From the NCBI RefSeq assembly GCF_004310325.1, contig NZ_SIRT01000015.1, positions 1 to 64,000 on the forward strand: a stretch of DNA of 64,000 nucleotides, given 5' to 3'. Shown piece after piece: positions 45,928 through 56,438 of the stretch. The stretch is from Hyunsoonleella flava. Lineage in GTDB: Bacteria > Bacteroidota > Bacteroidia > Flavobacteriales > Flavobacteriaceae. Each line of letters starts with the position of its first letter. Positions within the stretch are counted from its first letter, which is position 1. Position numbers and translations under genes: made by a program. The notes beneath the pieces are model-generated. The model saw only the letters and a program-made list of their open reading frames with translations. It ran no database searches and was not told the origin of the DNA.

Positions 45928-46476
45928 CTAATCCTCAATTAGGTAGTTTACTATATTCGAAACTTTTTTAGTATACAAATAGGGGTCATATCTTCCTTCT
46001 ATCTCTCTTGGTGATAAAAGGAATTTATTTTTATTAAAATCTAAATACTTGCTGGCCTTAAACTCATTCCTTATTTCATCTTCAGAGAAAGTATATTCTT
46101 TATTACCATAAAGTATTTTTATATGGTTTAATTTGATAGGTTTTTGAGTTTTTATTTTTCCAAAATCTAATCTTAACCTTTCTGGGTATGTTTTCTCCGG
46201 TAGTATGAAAATTATATCTTGGCTTTCTGGCTTACCAATAACTTTTGTAAAAACAAAATCCTTTGGGTGAAAAGTATCCTGTCCAAGTTCATAATAATAA
46301 ACTTCAAAGACATCGTTTTCTAAAATTATAGCGTTAATGAGCACTTGCAGTTTCGGATCTTCCTTTAATTCTGTGTTTTCATTATAACCATTCTCATTTT
46401 TGGTTTTCTCTTTTGTATTGTCTTTGCATGAAAATAATGCTATGATAATTAGGAATGTAAACAGTATATTTTTCAT
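45928..46476 (-). CDS. Small lipoprotein with a beta-sandwich-like domain
   Basis: A 182-residue protein with a lipoprotein signal (LIIIALFSC, Cys17) followed by a Lys/Glu/Asn-rich tether (18-40). The rest has the pattern DVFEVYYYELG ... FILPEKTYPERLRLDFG, which resembles the LRIDxG-type beta domains sometimes attached to glycosyltransferases and O-antigen genes. This resemblance is from memory and weak. It may bind the nascent polymer or the acid sugar at the periplasmic side. It lies 2 nt upstream of the cytidylyltransferase fusion. Confidence 0.65.
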   Translation of the reverse strand: MKNILFTFLIIIALFSCKDNTKEKTKNENGYNENTELKEDPKLQVLINAIILENDVFEVYYYELGQDTFHPKDFVFTKVIGKPESQDIIFILPEKTYPERLRLDFGKIKTQKPIKLNHIKILYGNKEYTFSEDEIRNEFKASKYLDFNKNKFLLSPREIEGRYDPYLYTKKVSNIVNYLIED

Positions 46477-46529
46477 TTTTATTTAATGTTAGGTTTTGAA
46501 TTAATATCTTTTTTAAATTAAAAATTTAA

Positions 46530-47408
46530 TTAAATCAAATTCGTTCCTCCAATTAACTTAACTAAGACCTTGCTCAAGCTATCAGTCCAATAAGGAATCT
46601 CTAATTTAAACGTTTGCTGTGTTAGTTCTTTACTCATACAGCTATTTTTAGGTCGAATTGCAGGAGTTGGGTACGCTTTTGATTTAATTGAATTTATATT
46701 GATTGAAGTATTATTAGCTTGCTTAAAAATTTCAGCAGCAAACTCACACCAACTTATTTCACCTAGGTTACTATAATGATACAATCCAAAATCTTTGCTC
46801 TTGTTAAAAACTAAACTAACTAAAAAGTTTGCTAAATCACCTGCGTATGTTGGGGATCCAACTTGATCACTTACTACATTTATTTCATCTCTTTCGTTTG
46901 ATAATCGAAGCATTGTTTTTACAAAATTTTGTCCATATTCTGAGTAAACCCATGAGGTCCTAACTATAAAATATTTATCTAACATATCTTGCACGTACTG
47001 TTCTCCTTTAAGCTTTGAAGCACCATATGTGTTGATTGGATTAGGTTTATCTTTTTCCGTATATACTCCTAATTTTAGTCCATCAAAAACAAAATCTGTA
47101 GAGACATGTATTAATATCACATCATAAGCAAGACAAGATTCTGCTAAATGCTTTACCCCTTCAGCATTTATACTAAATGCTTTATCAATTTCTTCTTCAG
47201 CTTTATCTACAGCTGTATATGCAGCGCAATTAATGCAATAATCAAATTCATTCTCTTTGAAATATACATTAGTTTTTTCATAGTTGGTTATATCTAGTTC
47301 CAAAAAATCAGTGTAAACGAAAGTTATTGACTCTTTGCATAACGGTGCAACATCTCTTATACAACATCCTAATTGACCATATGCTCCAGTAATAAGGACT
47401 TTTAACAT
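46530..47408 (-). CDS. rfbD: dTDP-4-dehydrorhamnose reductase
   Basis: A 292-residue SDR for the last step of dTDP-L-rhamnose synthesis. GAYGQLG (8-14) binds NADPH, STDFVFDG is the catalytic segment and YGASKLKGE carries Tyr and Lys. It overlaps rfbC by 7 nt and completes the rfbB-A-C-D set. Confidence 0.95.
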   Translation of the reverse strand: MLKVLITGAYGQLGCCIRDVAPLCKESITFVYTDFLELDITNYEKTNVYFKENEFDYCINCAAYTAVDKAEEEIDKAFSINAEGVKHLAESCLAYDVILIHVSTDFVFDGLKLGVYTEKDKPNPINTYGASKLKGEQYVQDMLDKYFIVRTSWVYSEYGQNFVKTMLRLSNERDEINVVSDQVGSPTYAGDLANFLVSLVFNKSKDFGLYHYSNLGEISWCEFAAEIFKQANNTSININSIKSKAYPTPAIRPKNSCMSKELTQQTFKLEIPYWTDSLSKVLVKLIGGTNLI

Positions 47409-47947
47409 AGTGATTTTTCTAAACTTTGTAGTTGCAAATCTTTTTCAGAGATTATAAAATCCTTATGATCTAACTTCCAATCAATATTTAGGTCTTTGTC
47501 ATTATAGATAATTCCACTCTCAGAGTCTTTATTGTAATAGTTGTCACATTTGTATGAGAACACCGCGTTTTCACTTAAAACGATAAAGCCATGGGCAAAA
47601 CCTCTTGGTATAAACAATTGTTTTTTATTGTCTTCTGATAGTTCTTCAGAAATATGCATTCCAAAAGTGGGGGAATTTTCTCTAATATCTACTGCTACAT
47701 CCAAGACTTTACCTTTAACTACACGAACTAATTTTGCCTGTGCAAATTCACCTTTTTGAAAATGCAAACCTCTTAGCACTCCTTTAGAAGAAAAAGACTC
47801 GTTGTCCTGTACAAAATTAATCTCCTTACCAATGGTTAGCTTAAACAGTTCTTTATTAAAACTTTCAAAGAAATAGCCTCTTTGGTCTTGGAAAATTTTA
47901 GGTTTTATAATAAAGCAATCTTTTAGTTCAGTTTTTTCTACTATCAT
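47402..47947 (-). CDS. rfbC: dTDP-4-dehydrorhamnose 3,5-epimerase
   Basis: A 181-residue cupin-fold RmlC. The segment [20 protein letters not shown] contains the catalytic His, and [13 protein letters not shown] and [10 protein letters not shown] are conserved. It epimerises the 4-keto sugar at C3 and C5. It overlaps rfbA by 4 nt and rfbD by 7 nt. Confidence 0.96.
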   Translation of the reverse strand: MIVEKTELKDCFIIKPKIFQDQRGYFFESFNKELFKLTIGKEINFVQDNESFSSKGVLRGLHFQKGEFAQAKLVRVVKGKVLDVAVDIRENSPTFGMHISEELSEDNKKQLFIPRGFAHGFIVLSENAVFSYKCDNYYNKDSESGIIYNDKDLNIDWKLDHKDFIISEKDLQLQSLEKSLC

Positions 47948-48813
47948 TGTTTTTTATTTATCAACCCTAGCAAATTCTTTCCATATCCACTTTTCAATAA
48001 AGGTTGAGCTAAATTTTTAAATTGTAATTCGCTTATATAACCCATTTCAAATGCGGCTCCTTCTATGGCTCCAATTTTAAGTCCTTGGCGCTCCTCTATA
48101 ACTTCAACAAATTGTGAAGCTTGCATTAATGACTGAAAAGTCCCTGTATCTAACCATGCGGTTCCACGATCTAGAATACTAACATTTAATTTATCTTTTT
48201 CAAGATAAACTTTATTTATATCTGTTATTTCAAGCTCACCACGATTACTTGGTTGAATATTTTTTGCAATTTCCACAACAGAATTATCATAAAAATAGAT
48301 ACCGGGAACCGCATAAGATGATTTAGGCTTGGTTGGTTTCTCCTCTATTGAAATAACCTTACCTTCCTTGTTAAACTCAACCACGCCATAACGCTCAGGG
48401 TCATGAACGCGATACGCATATATAATTCCTCCTTCAGGATTGTTATTAGCCTGCAAAAGTTTGGAAAGCCCTGTCCCATAAAAAATATTATCCCCTAAAA
48501 TTAGGGCAACCTTATCCTTACCTATAAATTCTTCTCCAATAATAAATGCTTCAGCGAGTCCATTGGGTTGCTCTTGAACTGAATAATCAAACTTACAGCC
48601 ATACTTCTCTCCATCTCCTAATAAGTCCTTGAACAATGGTAAATCTTTAGGTGTTGAAATTATTAATACCTCCCTTATCCCAGAATACATAAGAGTAGAT
48701 AAAGGGTAATAAATCATTGGTTTATCATATATAGGCATTAACTGTTTACTAACTGATAGTGTTAGTGGATGCAATCTTGTGCCTGAACCGCCAGCTAAAA
48801 TAATACCTTTCAT
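47944..48813 (-). CDS. rfbA: Glucose-1-phosphate thymidylyltransferase
   Basis: A 289-residue nucleotidyltransferase beginning [40 protein letters not shown] and GTAWLDTGT are the family motifs. It makes dTDP-glucose from glucose 1-phosphate. It follows rfbB after 3 nt. Confidence 0.97.
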   Translation of the reverse strand: MKGIILAGGSGTRLHPLTLSVSKQLMPIYDKPMIYYPLSTLMYSGIREVLIISTPKDLPLFKDLLGDGEKYGCKFDYSVQEQPNGLAEAFIIGEEFIGKDKVALILGDNIFYGTGLSKLLQANNNPEGGIIYAYRVHDPERYGVVEFNKEGKVISIEEKPTKPKSSYAVPGIYFYDNSVVEIAKNIQPSNRGELEITDINKVYLEKDKLNVSILDRGTAWLDTGTFQSLMQASQFVEVIEERQGLKIGAIEGAAFEMGYISELQFKNLAQPLLKSGYGKNLLGLINKKQ

Positions 48814-48816
48814 ATA

Positions 48817-49863
48817 TTAAGAGCTATAATACTTATTATAAAAGTTTTTATATTCTTCATTAATTATATTTTCTAGCCATTCTGAATTGTTCAAATACCA
48901 GTCAATTGTTTTTTCTAAACCTTCCTCAAATGTAACTGAGGGCTCCCAGCCTAAGTCGTTTTTAATTTTAGTAGCATCAATAGCATATCTCAAATCGTGC
49001 CCTGGCCTATCTTTAACATATGTGATTAGCTTTGAAGATGTATTTTGCCTCCTGCCAAGTTTTTTATCCATTAAATCACACAACAATTGAACCAAATCTA
49101 TGTTTTTCCACTCATTAAAACCGCCAATATTATAGGTGTTTCCTAGCCTACCATTATGAAAAACTAAATCTATTGCTTTTGCATGATCTTTTACATATAA
49201 CCAATCTCTTGTATAATTTCCATCTCCATAAACTGGTAATGGTTTATTATGTATTATATTATTGATGAAAAGAGGTATTAATTTCTCTGGAAACTGGTTA
49301 GGTCCATAATTATTGGAGCAATTGGTAATTACGTATGGTAAATTATAGGTTTCACCATATGCTCTTACAAAATGATCACTACTAGCTTTTGATGCTGAAT
49401 ATGGAGAATTAGGACTATAAGCCGTGGATTCAGTAAATAAACCCTTATTGCCTAAAGAGCCATAAACTTCATCAGTGCTAACATGGTAAAATAACTTACC
49501 TATAAAATTCCCTTTATTTATTCGCTTAAATGCGTTTAGTAGATTAACTGTTCCTATAACGTTTGTTTTAACGAACTCTAGAGGATCCGTTATTGAGCGA
49601 TCGACGTGAGATTCAGCCGCTAAATGGATAACGGCATCAAACTTGTACTTATCAAAAAATGAATTTACAAAATTTTCATTTGAAATATCACCTTTTACAA
49701 ACGTATGGTTGCTATTTATTATATCCGCCAAGTTTTCCAAGTTCCCTGCATAGGTAAGGTTGTCTAAGTTATATATTGAATAATTCGAATATTTATTAAC
49801 AAAACGTCTTATTACATGAGAGCCAATAAATCCTGCCCCACCAGTTATCAAAATTTTTCTCAT
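48817..49863 (-). CDS. rfbB: dTDP-glucose 4,6-dehydratase
   Basis: A 348-residue SDR. GGAGFIGSHV (8-17) binds NAD, STDEVYGS is the catalytic segment and YSASKASSDH carries Tyr and Lys. It makes the 4-keto-6-deoxy sugar for rhamnose. Its start overlaps the Wzz-like gene stop in an ATGA junction, which indicates translational coupling. Confidence 0.96.
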   Translation of the reverse strand: MRKILITGGAGFIGSHVIRRFVNKYSNYSIYNLDNLTYAGNLENLADIINSNHTFVKGDISNENFVNSFFDKYKFDAVIHLAAESHVDRSITDPLEFVKTNVIGTVNLLNAFKRINKGNFIGKLFYHVSTDEVYGSLGNKGLFTESTAYSPNSPYSASKASSDHFVRAYGETYNLPYVITNCSNNYGPNQFPEKLIPLFINNIIHNKPLPVYGDGNYTRDWLYVKDHAKAIDLVFHNGRLGNTYNIGGFNEWKNIDLVQLLCDLMDKKLGRRQNTSSKLITYVKDRPGHDLRYAIDATKIKNDLGWEPSVTFEEGLEKTIDWYLNNSEWLENIINEEYKNFYNKYYSS

Positions 49864-50948
49864 TTTACCTCAAATATTCTCTTTTCCTCTTTATCCAAAT
49901 ATTTCTTTAGCCCCAATAGCAGGAAAAAACTTAGTAAAATTAATGCAAACACTATTGGAACCCTGACTTTTGCCTTTTCTGTCCAGTTACTAATATTATA
50001 ACCTGCTGCCGGGAATAAAGAGATAGCATTAACTATATATTTTCTTTCAACGACATCTAAAGACAAATCAATTATTTCTCTATCTAAAGCCAAAATTCTT
50101 TCTGAGATTTTAGTCTCGTCAACAACTAAATTTTTTTCTTGAACTTCTCCTAGAAAAAAATTTGTTCCATCGCCAGATTTTTTATATCCCTTTTCAGACT
50201 CATTTTTACGAATTGTTAAATAAAAATTATTTAAAGAATCTAGTAAAGATTTCTGTCTTTCCAATACAGCTTGTTCTTTGTTAATGTTACTAATCTCAGT
50301 ATCTCTTAGTTCATTTAGAAAAGTGTTTGTTGATAACTCATCTAATAAACTTGAATTTAATTCTGGAAATATAAACTTATCAACAGATATTACTTCTATT
50401 TGATGTGTTCTAAAGCTATATGAAGTTAATCCATCCAAATAATCATTATAAGTAAATGTACTTTTGGTTAATGAATCAAGTTCAGCTCTAAAATCAGAAA
50501 AGAGCTTCATTTTATCATTCTCATCAATATTTGGGCTTATTGAAAAGCCTCTTATCGAAGCTGCTTTTGATACATCAATCTTTAGTCTCTTAGCTAATTC
50601 GATAGAATCTTTATCAATCCCTGCTAATTGATTTAGATAATTTATGTTCTCATATACTTGTTTGGAGGATCCGTAATTAGTTTGTATTTGCATAGATGCA
50701 CTGTAAAGGTAAGGAGCCGATTTATCAATAAAATATCCTATAAACAGTCCTAAAACTATGGCCAATACATACCACTTTAACCTTTTAAAAAAGTGTATTA
50801 ATAATAATAAAAATAGATCGAAAATTTTGACAAAAACCTTACCAACAAAATTGAAAAACCGGTCAAATGCTTTTCCTATTAGGTTAAACAATTGCCCTAA
50901 ATCTACTTCCTCTGATTGTCTAGTTTTCTGAGGCAAATCCATACTCAT
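49860..50948 (-). CDS. Wzz-like chain-length determinant protein
   Basis: A 362-residue protein with membrane segments near 57-72 and 335-350 flanking a coiled-coil-rich periplasmic region (about 90-325). This is the Wzz/PCP layout, which sets polymer length with Wzy. The N-terminus has an additional hydrophobic amphipathic stretch (about 33-52). No tyrosine kinase domain is attached, unlike Wzc. The typical C-terminal Pro-rich motif is not obvious, so a divergent member is likely. Confidence 0.75.
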   Translation of the reverse strand: MSMDLPQKTRQSEEVDLGQLFNLIGKAFDRFFNFVGKVFVKIFDLFLLLLIHFFKRLKWYVLAIVLGLFIGYFIDKSAPYLYSASMQIQTNYGSSKQVYENINYLNQLAGIDKDSIELAKRLKIDVSKAASIRGFSISPNIDENDKMKLFSDFRAELDSLTKSTFTYNDYLDGLTSYSFRTHQIEVISVDKFIFPELNSSLLDELSTNTFLNELRDTEISNINKEQAVLERQKSLLDSLNNFYLTIRKNESEKGYKKSGDGTNFFLGEVQEKNLVVDETKISERILALDREIIDLSLDVVERKYIVNAISLFPAAGYNISNWTEKAKVRVPIVFALILLSFFLLLGLKKYLDKEEKRIFEVK

Positions 50949-50961
50949 GATAAACTTTAAA

Positions 50962-52650
50962 TTAATTTAATATTTGTTCTAATATCGTCCTTGTAATTAA
51001 ATATGTGGGGCGCACACCTGAAGTGCCCAACCCCCCTGACGCAAGTGTACTTCCCGTTTTTAAAGGATTGTCACTAGCATAATAGGCATACCTGACTTTC
51101 ACATCTTCTCTAATATTACCTCTTACTCTTGATGCCGCCTGAATGGCCTTTTGGTAATGGGCGCCTTCCATCTCCAACCCTATAACACTCCATGTAGATT
51201 TGAAAAAAAATTTCAAAATATCTTTATTTTGGAGTGAGGTCCCCAAAACTGTTATCATAGACCCTTCATATACATCTACCCCTCCACTTTCTAAATCTTC
51301 TTTTTTTAGCTCATTTTTAAATGGATAATTGTCTGCGGTTCCTTCAAAAATATGAGCTGAAGGAATCATAATATCACCTTTTTCTCCTTCTAAAATACCT
51401 GCTTTACCCATAATAGATATGGATTCAACATTCAAATGGGTTTTTTCATTTTTATTATTGAAAGGTTTGAGTAATTCATCTATAGTTTCATAGGCTTGCT
51501 CTCCAAAAGCATAATCCATGACCAAGATAACAGGTTTTTTCGATTTTAACGTAATTTCGTCTACCTTAATATCAAGCTTTGAAATATCTATTTTTTCTAA
51601 ATCGAATATTTGAACGTCTATATTGGCCCCTGATTTGTCATCAATATACAACATACCGTACTTAAACGCTTCACTCTGTACTTTATTTCTTAGACCAACA
51701 TTATCGTTTTTACTTAACATTCGGTAAACATCAAAAATGTCATGTTTAGATATTTGAGTTTTTAGAGCTGGTGGTGCAAATAAAACATTCATAATACCAT
51801 GCATATTTGCGCTAATAACATGCAAAGGTCTATTTATCAAATTATTCTTGTGTAAAACTGATTTGATTTCGTTTGCCCAAATTTCGCCATGAATGTGATG
51901 GCCTATTTTCTCTCTTAGGACCGGACTAAACTTAATAGCTCTTTTATTGTTTGTTATTTGCTCTTCGATAGCTAGTTTGCCTAACCAATACACTAGATGT
52001 AACAAACGCTCTGGTTGCGATGGAATGGAGAATTCTGTATATATTGTAGTAATCTCACTAAATGTTCTTCCCAATATGTTTGCTGCATGAGTAATCGCTA
52101 TTTCACGTTCTTTTTGTGATAGTTTTTTTCCTTTTTTTACTACATTTTCAAGTTTCCCCCAATCTCTTGTAGTTTTTCCTTCATCATCAATTAGAGCACT
52201 TTTACTTATTTTATGAGATTCAATAAATAGGAATGTCAAATGAGTTAATATATCATAAATCTCTGAGCGACCTCTGGTTATTTCAATATTCATTTGTTCC
52301 TCATCTATCCTGTAACAATTCCTTCTTCGCTTTTTTGGAATGATAGGTTTGAAATGAGAGTCTGAATACCCCTCGTCACTAGTTAAATTTATAACATAAC
52401 ACTCTTCAATACCTTGAGGCAATCGATCTGTAACATACAATAAACCATCCAACTCTACTTTTCCTTCGGCGATAGACCCATAAATTTCTGGTCTTAGTTG
52501 GAGTAATGATTGCCTTAGGGTTTCCCCCGAAACCCCCATTGGTTTATAAAATCCACGATTGAACAAATGACGCATGGTAATATACATGCGTTCTATAGCA
52601 CTAGAACTTTCTTGAGCTCTTGTTCTAACATGATTCTTTATAGTGGGCAT
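50962..52650 (-). CDS. DUF6909 family protein with nucleoside-phosphorylase-like C-terminus
   Basis: A 562-residue soluble protein conserved in Bacteroidota and of unknown function. The N-terminal half is mostly helical, beginning with a basic segment. The C-terminal half (about 370-562) has SIMGKAGILEGEKGDIMIP, then GLEMEGAHYQKA (EMEGA at 493-497). The latter looks like the substrate-ribose motif of MTA/SAH nucleosidases and purine nucleoside phosphorylases. A nucleosidase-like activity is an inference. Its position between fcl and the Wzz-like gene is probably a conserved neighbourhood rather than proof of a role in the polymer. Confidence 0.75.
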   Translation of the reverse strand: MPTIKNHVRTRAQESSSAIERMYITMRHLFNRGFYKPMGVSGETLRQSLLQLRPEIYGSIAEGKVELDGLLYVTDRLPQGIEECYVINLTSDEGYSDSHFKPIIPKKRRRNCYRIDEEQMNIEITRGRSEIYDILTHLTFLFIESHKISKSALIDDEGKTTRDWGKLENVVKKGKKLSQKEREIAITHAANILGRTFSEITTIYTEFSIPSQPERLLHLVYWLGKLAIEEQITNNKRAIKFSPVLREKIGHHIHGEIWANEIKSVLHKNNLINRPLHVISANMHGIMNVLFAPPALKTQISKHDIFDVYRMLSKNDNVGLRNKVQSEAFKYGMLYIDDKSGANIDVQIFDLEKIDISKLDIKVDEITLKSKKPVILVMDYAFGEQAYETIDELLKPFNNKNEKTHLNVESISIMGKAGILEGEKGDIMIPSAHIFEGTADNYPFKNELKKEDLESGGVDVYEGSMITVLGTSLQNKDILKFFFKSTWSVIGLEMEGAHYQKAIQAASRVRGNIREDVKVRYAYYASDNPLKTGSTLASGGLGTSGVRPTYLITRTILEQILN

Positions 52651-52707
52651 AGTGTAGTTAAAATCTCGCCAAAGATAATACTATTTAGTAAATCTGTGCA
52701 TTTCTTT

Positions 52708-53757
52708 TTACAAACTGTTTAAGTACCAATTATAAAGTTTAGTCACTCCTTCTTCTAAATCAACTTTATGGTACCAACCTAAGTTATTAATTTTCGAGGT
52801 ATCTGTTAACTTTTTTAAAGTTCCATCTGGCTTGGATGTATTGAAAACAAAACTACCTTGATAATCAACCACTTTTTTGATCAATTCTGCTAACTCCCGA
52901 ATTGAGATATCCTTTCCTGTACCGATATTTATATGGGTGTTTCTAATTTCCTTTTTCAGTTTTGAAGATATCTCTTTAAAATTTGTATTCTCCATAATAA
53001 AAACACAAGCATCGGCCATATCTTCACTCCATAAAAATTCACGCATTGGTTTACCCGTCCCCCAAATTTCAACGCTTTTTGCTGTTACTCCTAATTTTGA
53101 TAAATACCTTTTAGCTTCTTCAATATATTTCAAATTCAAATCTTTTAAAATAGCTTCGTGTTTAGATTCGGCTAATAATTTAGCTAAATGGATTTTTCTA
53201 ATTAATGCTGGTAATACATGTGATTTTTCTAAATCAAAATTATCATTTGGCCCATATAGATTCGTTGGCATAACGGCAATAAAGTTAGTATTATACTGCA
53301 AATTATAACTTTCACACAATTTTATTCCTGCTATTTTTGCGATGGCATAAGGCTCATTGGTGTACTCTAAAGTGTCTGTCAACAAGTACTCTTCTTTTAT
53401 GGGTTGATCTGCGTTTTGGGGATAAATACAGGTACTGCCTAAAAACAAAAGCTTTTTTACGTTATTCAAATAACTATGGTGTATGATGTTATTTTGAATC
53501 ATTAAATTTTCGTAAATAAAATCTGCTCGGTAAGTATTGTTTGCCATTATACCACCAACTTTTGCAGCGGCTAAAAACACATATTCTGGTTGTTGTTCAG
53601 CAAAAAAACTTGCAACAGAGGCTTGTTGACTTAAGTCTAACTCAATATGAGATTTGGTTAAAATATTATTGTAACCTTTTTTACGTAGGCATTTTAAAAT
53701 TGCAGATCCCACCAAACCGTTATGACCCGCTAGATATATTTTAGAATTTGTGTTCAA
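52708..53757 (-). CDS. fcl: GDP-L-fucose synthase
   Basis: A 349-residue SDR with GHNGLVGSA (11-19) and STCIYP, YAIAK motifs. It converts the gmd product to GDP-L-fucose by epimerisation and reduction. It is nearly 30 residues longer than the E. coli enzyme because of a helical insert (about 195-225) before [12 protein letters not shown]; this appears usual for Bacteroidota. It follows gmd after 3 nt. Confidence 0.95.
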   Translation of the reverse strand: MNTNSKIYLAGHNGLVGSAILKCLRKKGYNNILTKSHIELDLSQQASVASFFAEQQPEYVFLAAAKVGGIMANNTYRADFIYENLMIQNNIIHHSYLNNVKKLLFLGSTCIYPQNADQPIKEEYLLTDTLEYTNEPYAIAKIAGIKLCESYNLQYNTNFIAVMPTNLYGPNDNFDLEKSHVLPALIRKIHLAKLLAESKHEAILKDLNLKYIEEAKRYLSKLGVTAKSVEIWGTGKPMREFLWSEDMADACVFIMENTNFKEISSKLKKEIRNTHINIGTGKDISIRELAELIKKVVDYQGSFVFNTSKPDGTLKKLTDTSKINNLGWYHKVDLEEGVTKLYNWYLNSL

Positions 53758-53760
53758 CCG

Positions 53761-54879
53761 TTATTCAAAATAATTATTTATTGTGTAACCACCCTCTTTT
53801 AAATACTGTTCTTTCTGCATCAATTTCAAATCGCTTTGCATCATGTCGTTCACCAAATCTACCAATTGATATTTTGGTTCCCACCCTAGTTTCTCTTTGG
53901 CTTTTGTGGCGTCACCTACTAAAAGGTCTACTTCAGTTGGGCGATAGTATCTTTCATCAACTGCTACTACTTCTTTTCCTATTTTAATTTGATATTGTTG
54001 GTTATTACATTTTTTTATAATTCCTTTTTCATTGACTCCTCTTCCTTCAAACTCTAGCTGCACTCCAATATGTGCAAAACATTTTTTTACAAAATCTCTA
54101 ATGGAAGTTGTTTTTCCTGTTGCAATTACCCAATCTTCCGGAATGTCTGTTTGTAAAACCATCCACATCATTCTTACATAATCTTTAGCATGTCCCCAAT
54201 CTCTTTGTGCATCTAAATTTCCTAAGTACACTTTATCTTGAAGCCCTAAGGCAATTCGCGCCGTAGCACGTGTTATTTTTCTAGTGACAAAGGTTTCTCC
54301 CCGTACAGGTGATTCATGGTTAAACAAAATTCCGTTACAAGCAAAAATACCATAGGCCTCTCTATAATTTACTGTTGCCCAATAGGCATACAACTTAGCT
54401 ACAGCATATGGACTTCGAGGATAAAATGGAGTTTTCTCTGTTTGTGGAATTTCTTGAACCTTCCCATATAATTCTGAAGTTGATGCTTGATATACTTTAG
54501 TTTTTTTGGTTAAACCCAACAACCTAACTGCTTCTAATATCCTTAACGCACCAATACCGTCAGTGTCTGCTGTGTATTCAGCCATTTCAAACGACACATG
54601 AACATGGCTCATCGCAGCTAAATTATAAATTTCATCTGGTTGCACTTGTTGAATAATTCTTGTTAAGTTAGTGCTATCGGTTAAATCTCCATAATGCAAG
54701 ACAAAGTTTCTGTTTTCCTCATGCGGATCTTGATAAAGATGGTCTATTCTATCAGTATTAAACAATGATGCTCTTCGTTTTATACCATGAACTTCATACC
54801 CTTTTTTTAACAAAAATTCACTAAGATAAGCGCCGTCTTGCCCCGTAACTCCAGTAATTAATGCAACTTTTTTTGGCAT
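53761..54879 (-). CDS. gmd: GDP-mannose 4,6-dehydratase
   Basis: A 372-residue SDR with [10 protein letters not shown] (9-18), [10 protein letters not shown] and [10 protein letters not shown] motifs. It makes GDP-4-keto-6-deoxymannose for fucose synthesis. It is the first gene of the minus-strand polysaccharide operon, and a -7 box lies 29 nt upstream. Confidence 0.96.
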   Translation of the reverse strand: MPKKVALITGVTGQDGAYLSEFLLKKGYEVHGIKRRASLFNTDRIDHLYQDPHEENRNFVLHYGDLTDSTNLTRIIQQVQPDEIYNLAAMSHVHVSFEMAEYTADTDGIGALRILEAVRLLGLTKKTKVYQASTSELYGKVQEIPQTEKTPFYPRSPYAVAKLYAYWATVNYREAYGIFACNGILFNHESPVRGETFVTRKITRATARIALGLQDKVYLGNLDAQRDWGHAKDYVRMMWMVLQTDIPEDWVIATGKTTSIRDFVKKCFAHIGVQLEFEGRGVNEKGIIKKCNNQQYQIKIGKEVVAVDERYYRPTEVDLLVGDATKAKEKLGWEPKYQLVDLVNDMMQSDLKLMQKEQYLKEGGYTINNYFE

Positions 54880-54908
54880 TTTTTTATAACTATTTGAATA
54901 ATTATCAA

Positions 54909-54916
54909 CAAATGTA
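54909..54916 (-). promoter_or_regulatory. Candidate -7 box for the polysaccharide operon (gmd)
   Basis: On the minus strand TACATTTG matches TAnnTTTG, 29 nt before the gmd start. A TTG lies 22 nt upstream (54939-54941), a wider spacing than the usual 18-19. Confidence 0.45.
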
Positions 54917-54941
54917 ATACAATTGTGCGCTTTTTAATCAA

Positions 54942-56438
54942 CTAAACCAAATGGTTTGCTAATAAATCAGCAATCTTCCTATCGTTTGAAAGCCGTGGTA
55001 TTTTATTTTGACCTCCCAATTTTCCCAAAGATTTCATGTGCTCTTGAAAACCATTTTTGGTTACTTGGGTGATTTTTAAAGGTTGTAGTACCTTGCCTTC
55101 TATCAAATCGAAATAGTATGAGTTTTGATTTTGTAAAGATTGGTCTATTTTAGAGGCTAGTGCTCCTATATTTTTAGGTTCATTTTCAAATTCAATAAAC
55201 CATTCATGATAGGGTAATCCTTTCTCTGGATTAATTTGTGGCGCCACGGTAAATTCTGAAATTTGAATATCAGTCCCTTCTGTAGCCTCCTGCATAGCCT
55301 GTTCTACTTCTTTGCCAATAACATGTTCACCAAATGCTGAAATAAAATGTTTGATTCTGCCTGAAACTATAACGCGGTAAGGTTTTGTTGAAGTAAACTG
55401 AACCGTATCTCCAATATTGTACGCCCACAAACCAGCGTTTGTTGAAATTATCATTACATAATTTACACCAATGGTAACATCCTTTATAGTGATACGCTTA
55501 GGATTTTCGTCAAAAAACTCTTCTGCTTTTACAAACTCATAAAAAATGCCTGAATTTAACTGCAGTAGCATTCCTTTATCATCCTGCTTATCCTGAAATG
55601 CAAAAAATCCTTCACTTGCAGGGTAAAGTTCAATACTATCTACCTTGCGACCAATTAAGTTTTCAAATTTTGCTCTGTAGGGCTCATAATTAACGCCACC
55701 AAAAATAAACAAGTTGAAATTCTTAAAAATATCTCCAACCTTTTTTCCTGTTTTTTGCTGAAGCCTTTCAAAATACATTTGTACCCAAGATGGTATTCCA
55801 GAAATAACCGTCATATCCTCCTTGAGAGTTTCCTCAACAATCGCATCTACTTTAGTTTCCCAATCTTCAATGCAATTGGTTTCCCATGACGGCAATCTGT
55901 TTTTTTGAAGATATTTTGGCACATAGTGTGCTACAATTCCGGAGAGCCTTCCCAATTGAATGCCATTTTGTTCATTCAAAATAGGGCTACCCTGAAGGAA
56001 AATCATCTTACCATTAACAAATTTAGAATTCCCAGTTTCATTAATGTAGAGTAAAATAGCGTTTCTTGCAGCCTCAACATGTGTTGGCATGCTATCTTTG
56101 GTTATTGGAATATATTTTGAACCCGAAGTGGTTCCAGAAGTTTTAGCAAAATAAATGGGCTTCCCCTTCCAAAGCACATTTTCTTCTCCCGACACAACTC
56201 TTTCAACATAATGTTTTAAGGCTTCGTAATCTCTTATCGGCACATGCTTTATAAAATCTGAATGTGAAGAAATTTCATCAAAATGATGGTCTTTCCCAAA
56301 CGCCGTTTTACTTGCTTTTTTAATAAGGTTTTGAAAAACTTTTTCTTGGGTTTCAATGGGGTTATTTGCCCATTTCTGTGTTTTTTTATAAACTCGTTTG
56401 GCAAACGGAATTGCCAATAGCGATTTTAATGAAATCAT
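54942..56438 (-). CDS. GH3 auxin-responsive promoter family protein
   Basis: A 498-residue ANL superfamily enzyme. FAKTSGTTSGSKYIPIT is the ATP-binding motif, ELYPASEGFFAF and YNIGDTVQF are further hallmarks. Plant GH3 proteins conjugate amino acids to hormones. Bacterial members have no established substrate; they are common in Bacteroidota beside envelope genes. It starts immediately after the M23 peptidase stop, so the two are probably co-expressed. Confidence 0.9.
   Translation of the reverse strand: MISLKSLLAIPFAKRVYKKTQKWANNPIETQEKVFQNLIKKASKTAFGKDHHFDEISSHSDFIKHVPIRDYEALKHYVERVVSGEENVLWKGKPIYFAKTSGTTSGSKYIPITKDSMPTHVEAARNAILLYINETGNSKFVNGKMIFLQGSPILNEQNGIQLGRLSGIVAHYVPKYLQKNRLPSWETNCIEDWETKVDAIVEETLKEDMTVISGIPSWVQMYFERLQQKTGKKVGDIFKNFNLFIFGGVNYEPYRAKFENLIGRKVDSIELYPASEGFFAFQDKQDDKGMLLQLNSGIFYEFVKAEEFFDENPKRITIKDVTIGVNYVMIISTNAGLWAYNIGDTVQFTSTKPYRVIVSGRIKHFISAFGEHVIGKEVEQAMQEATEGTDIQISEFTVAPQINPEKGLPYHEWFIEFENEPKNIGALASKIDQSLQNQNSYYFDLIEGKVLQPLKITQVTKNGFQEHMKSLGKLGGQNKIPRLSNDRKIADLLANHLV

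Noticed and set aside
45928-46476. Reading the small lipoprotein as a truncated glycosyltransferase
   Set aside because: It has a complete lipoprotein signal and an in-frame end; only a weak similarity to accessory beta domains was noted.
52877-53308. Plus-strand frame of 143 codons opposite fcl
   Set aside because: Antisense of an unambiguous GDP-fucose synthase.
29821-54879. Capsule export genes (Wza/Wzc type) in the polysaccharide locus
   Set aside because: Looked for in the translated proteins; the Wzz-like protein lacks a kinase domain and no outer-membrane export protein is present.
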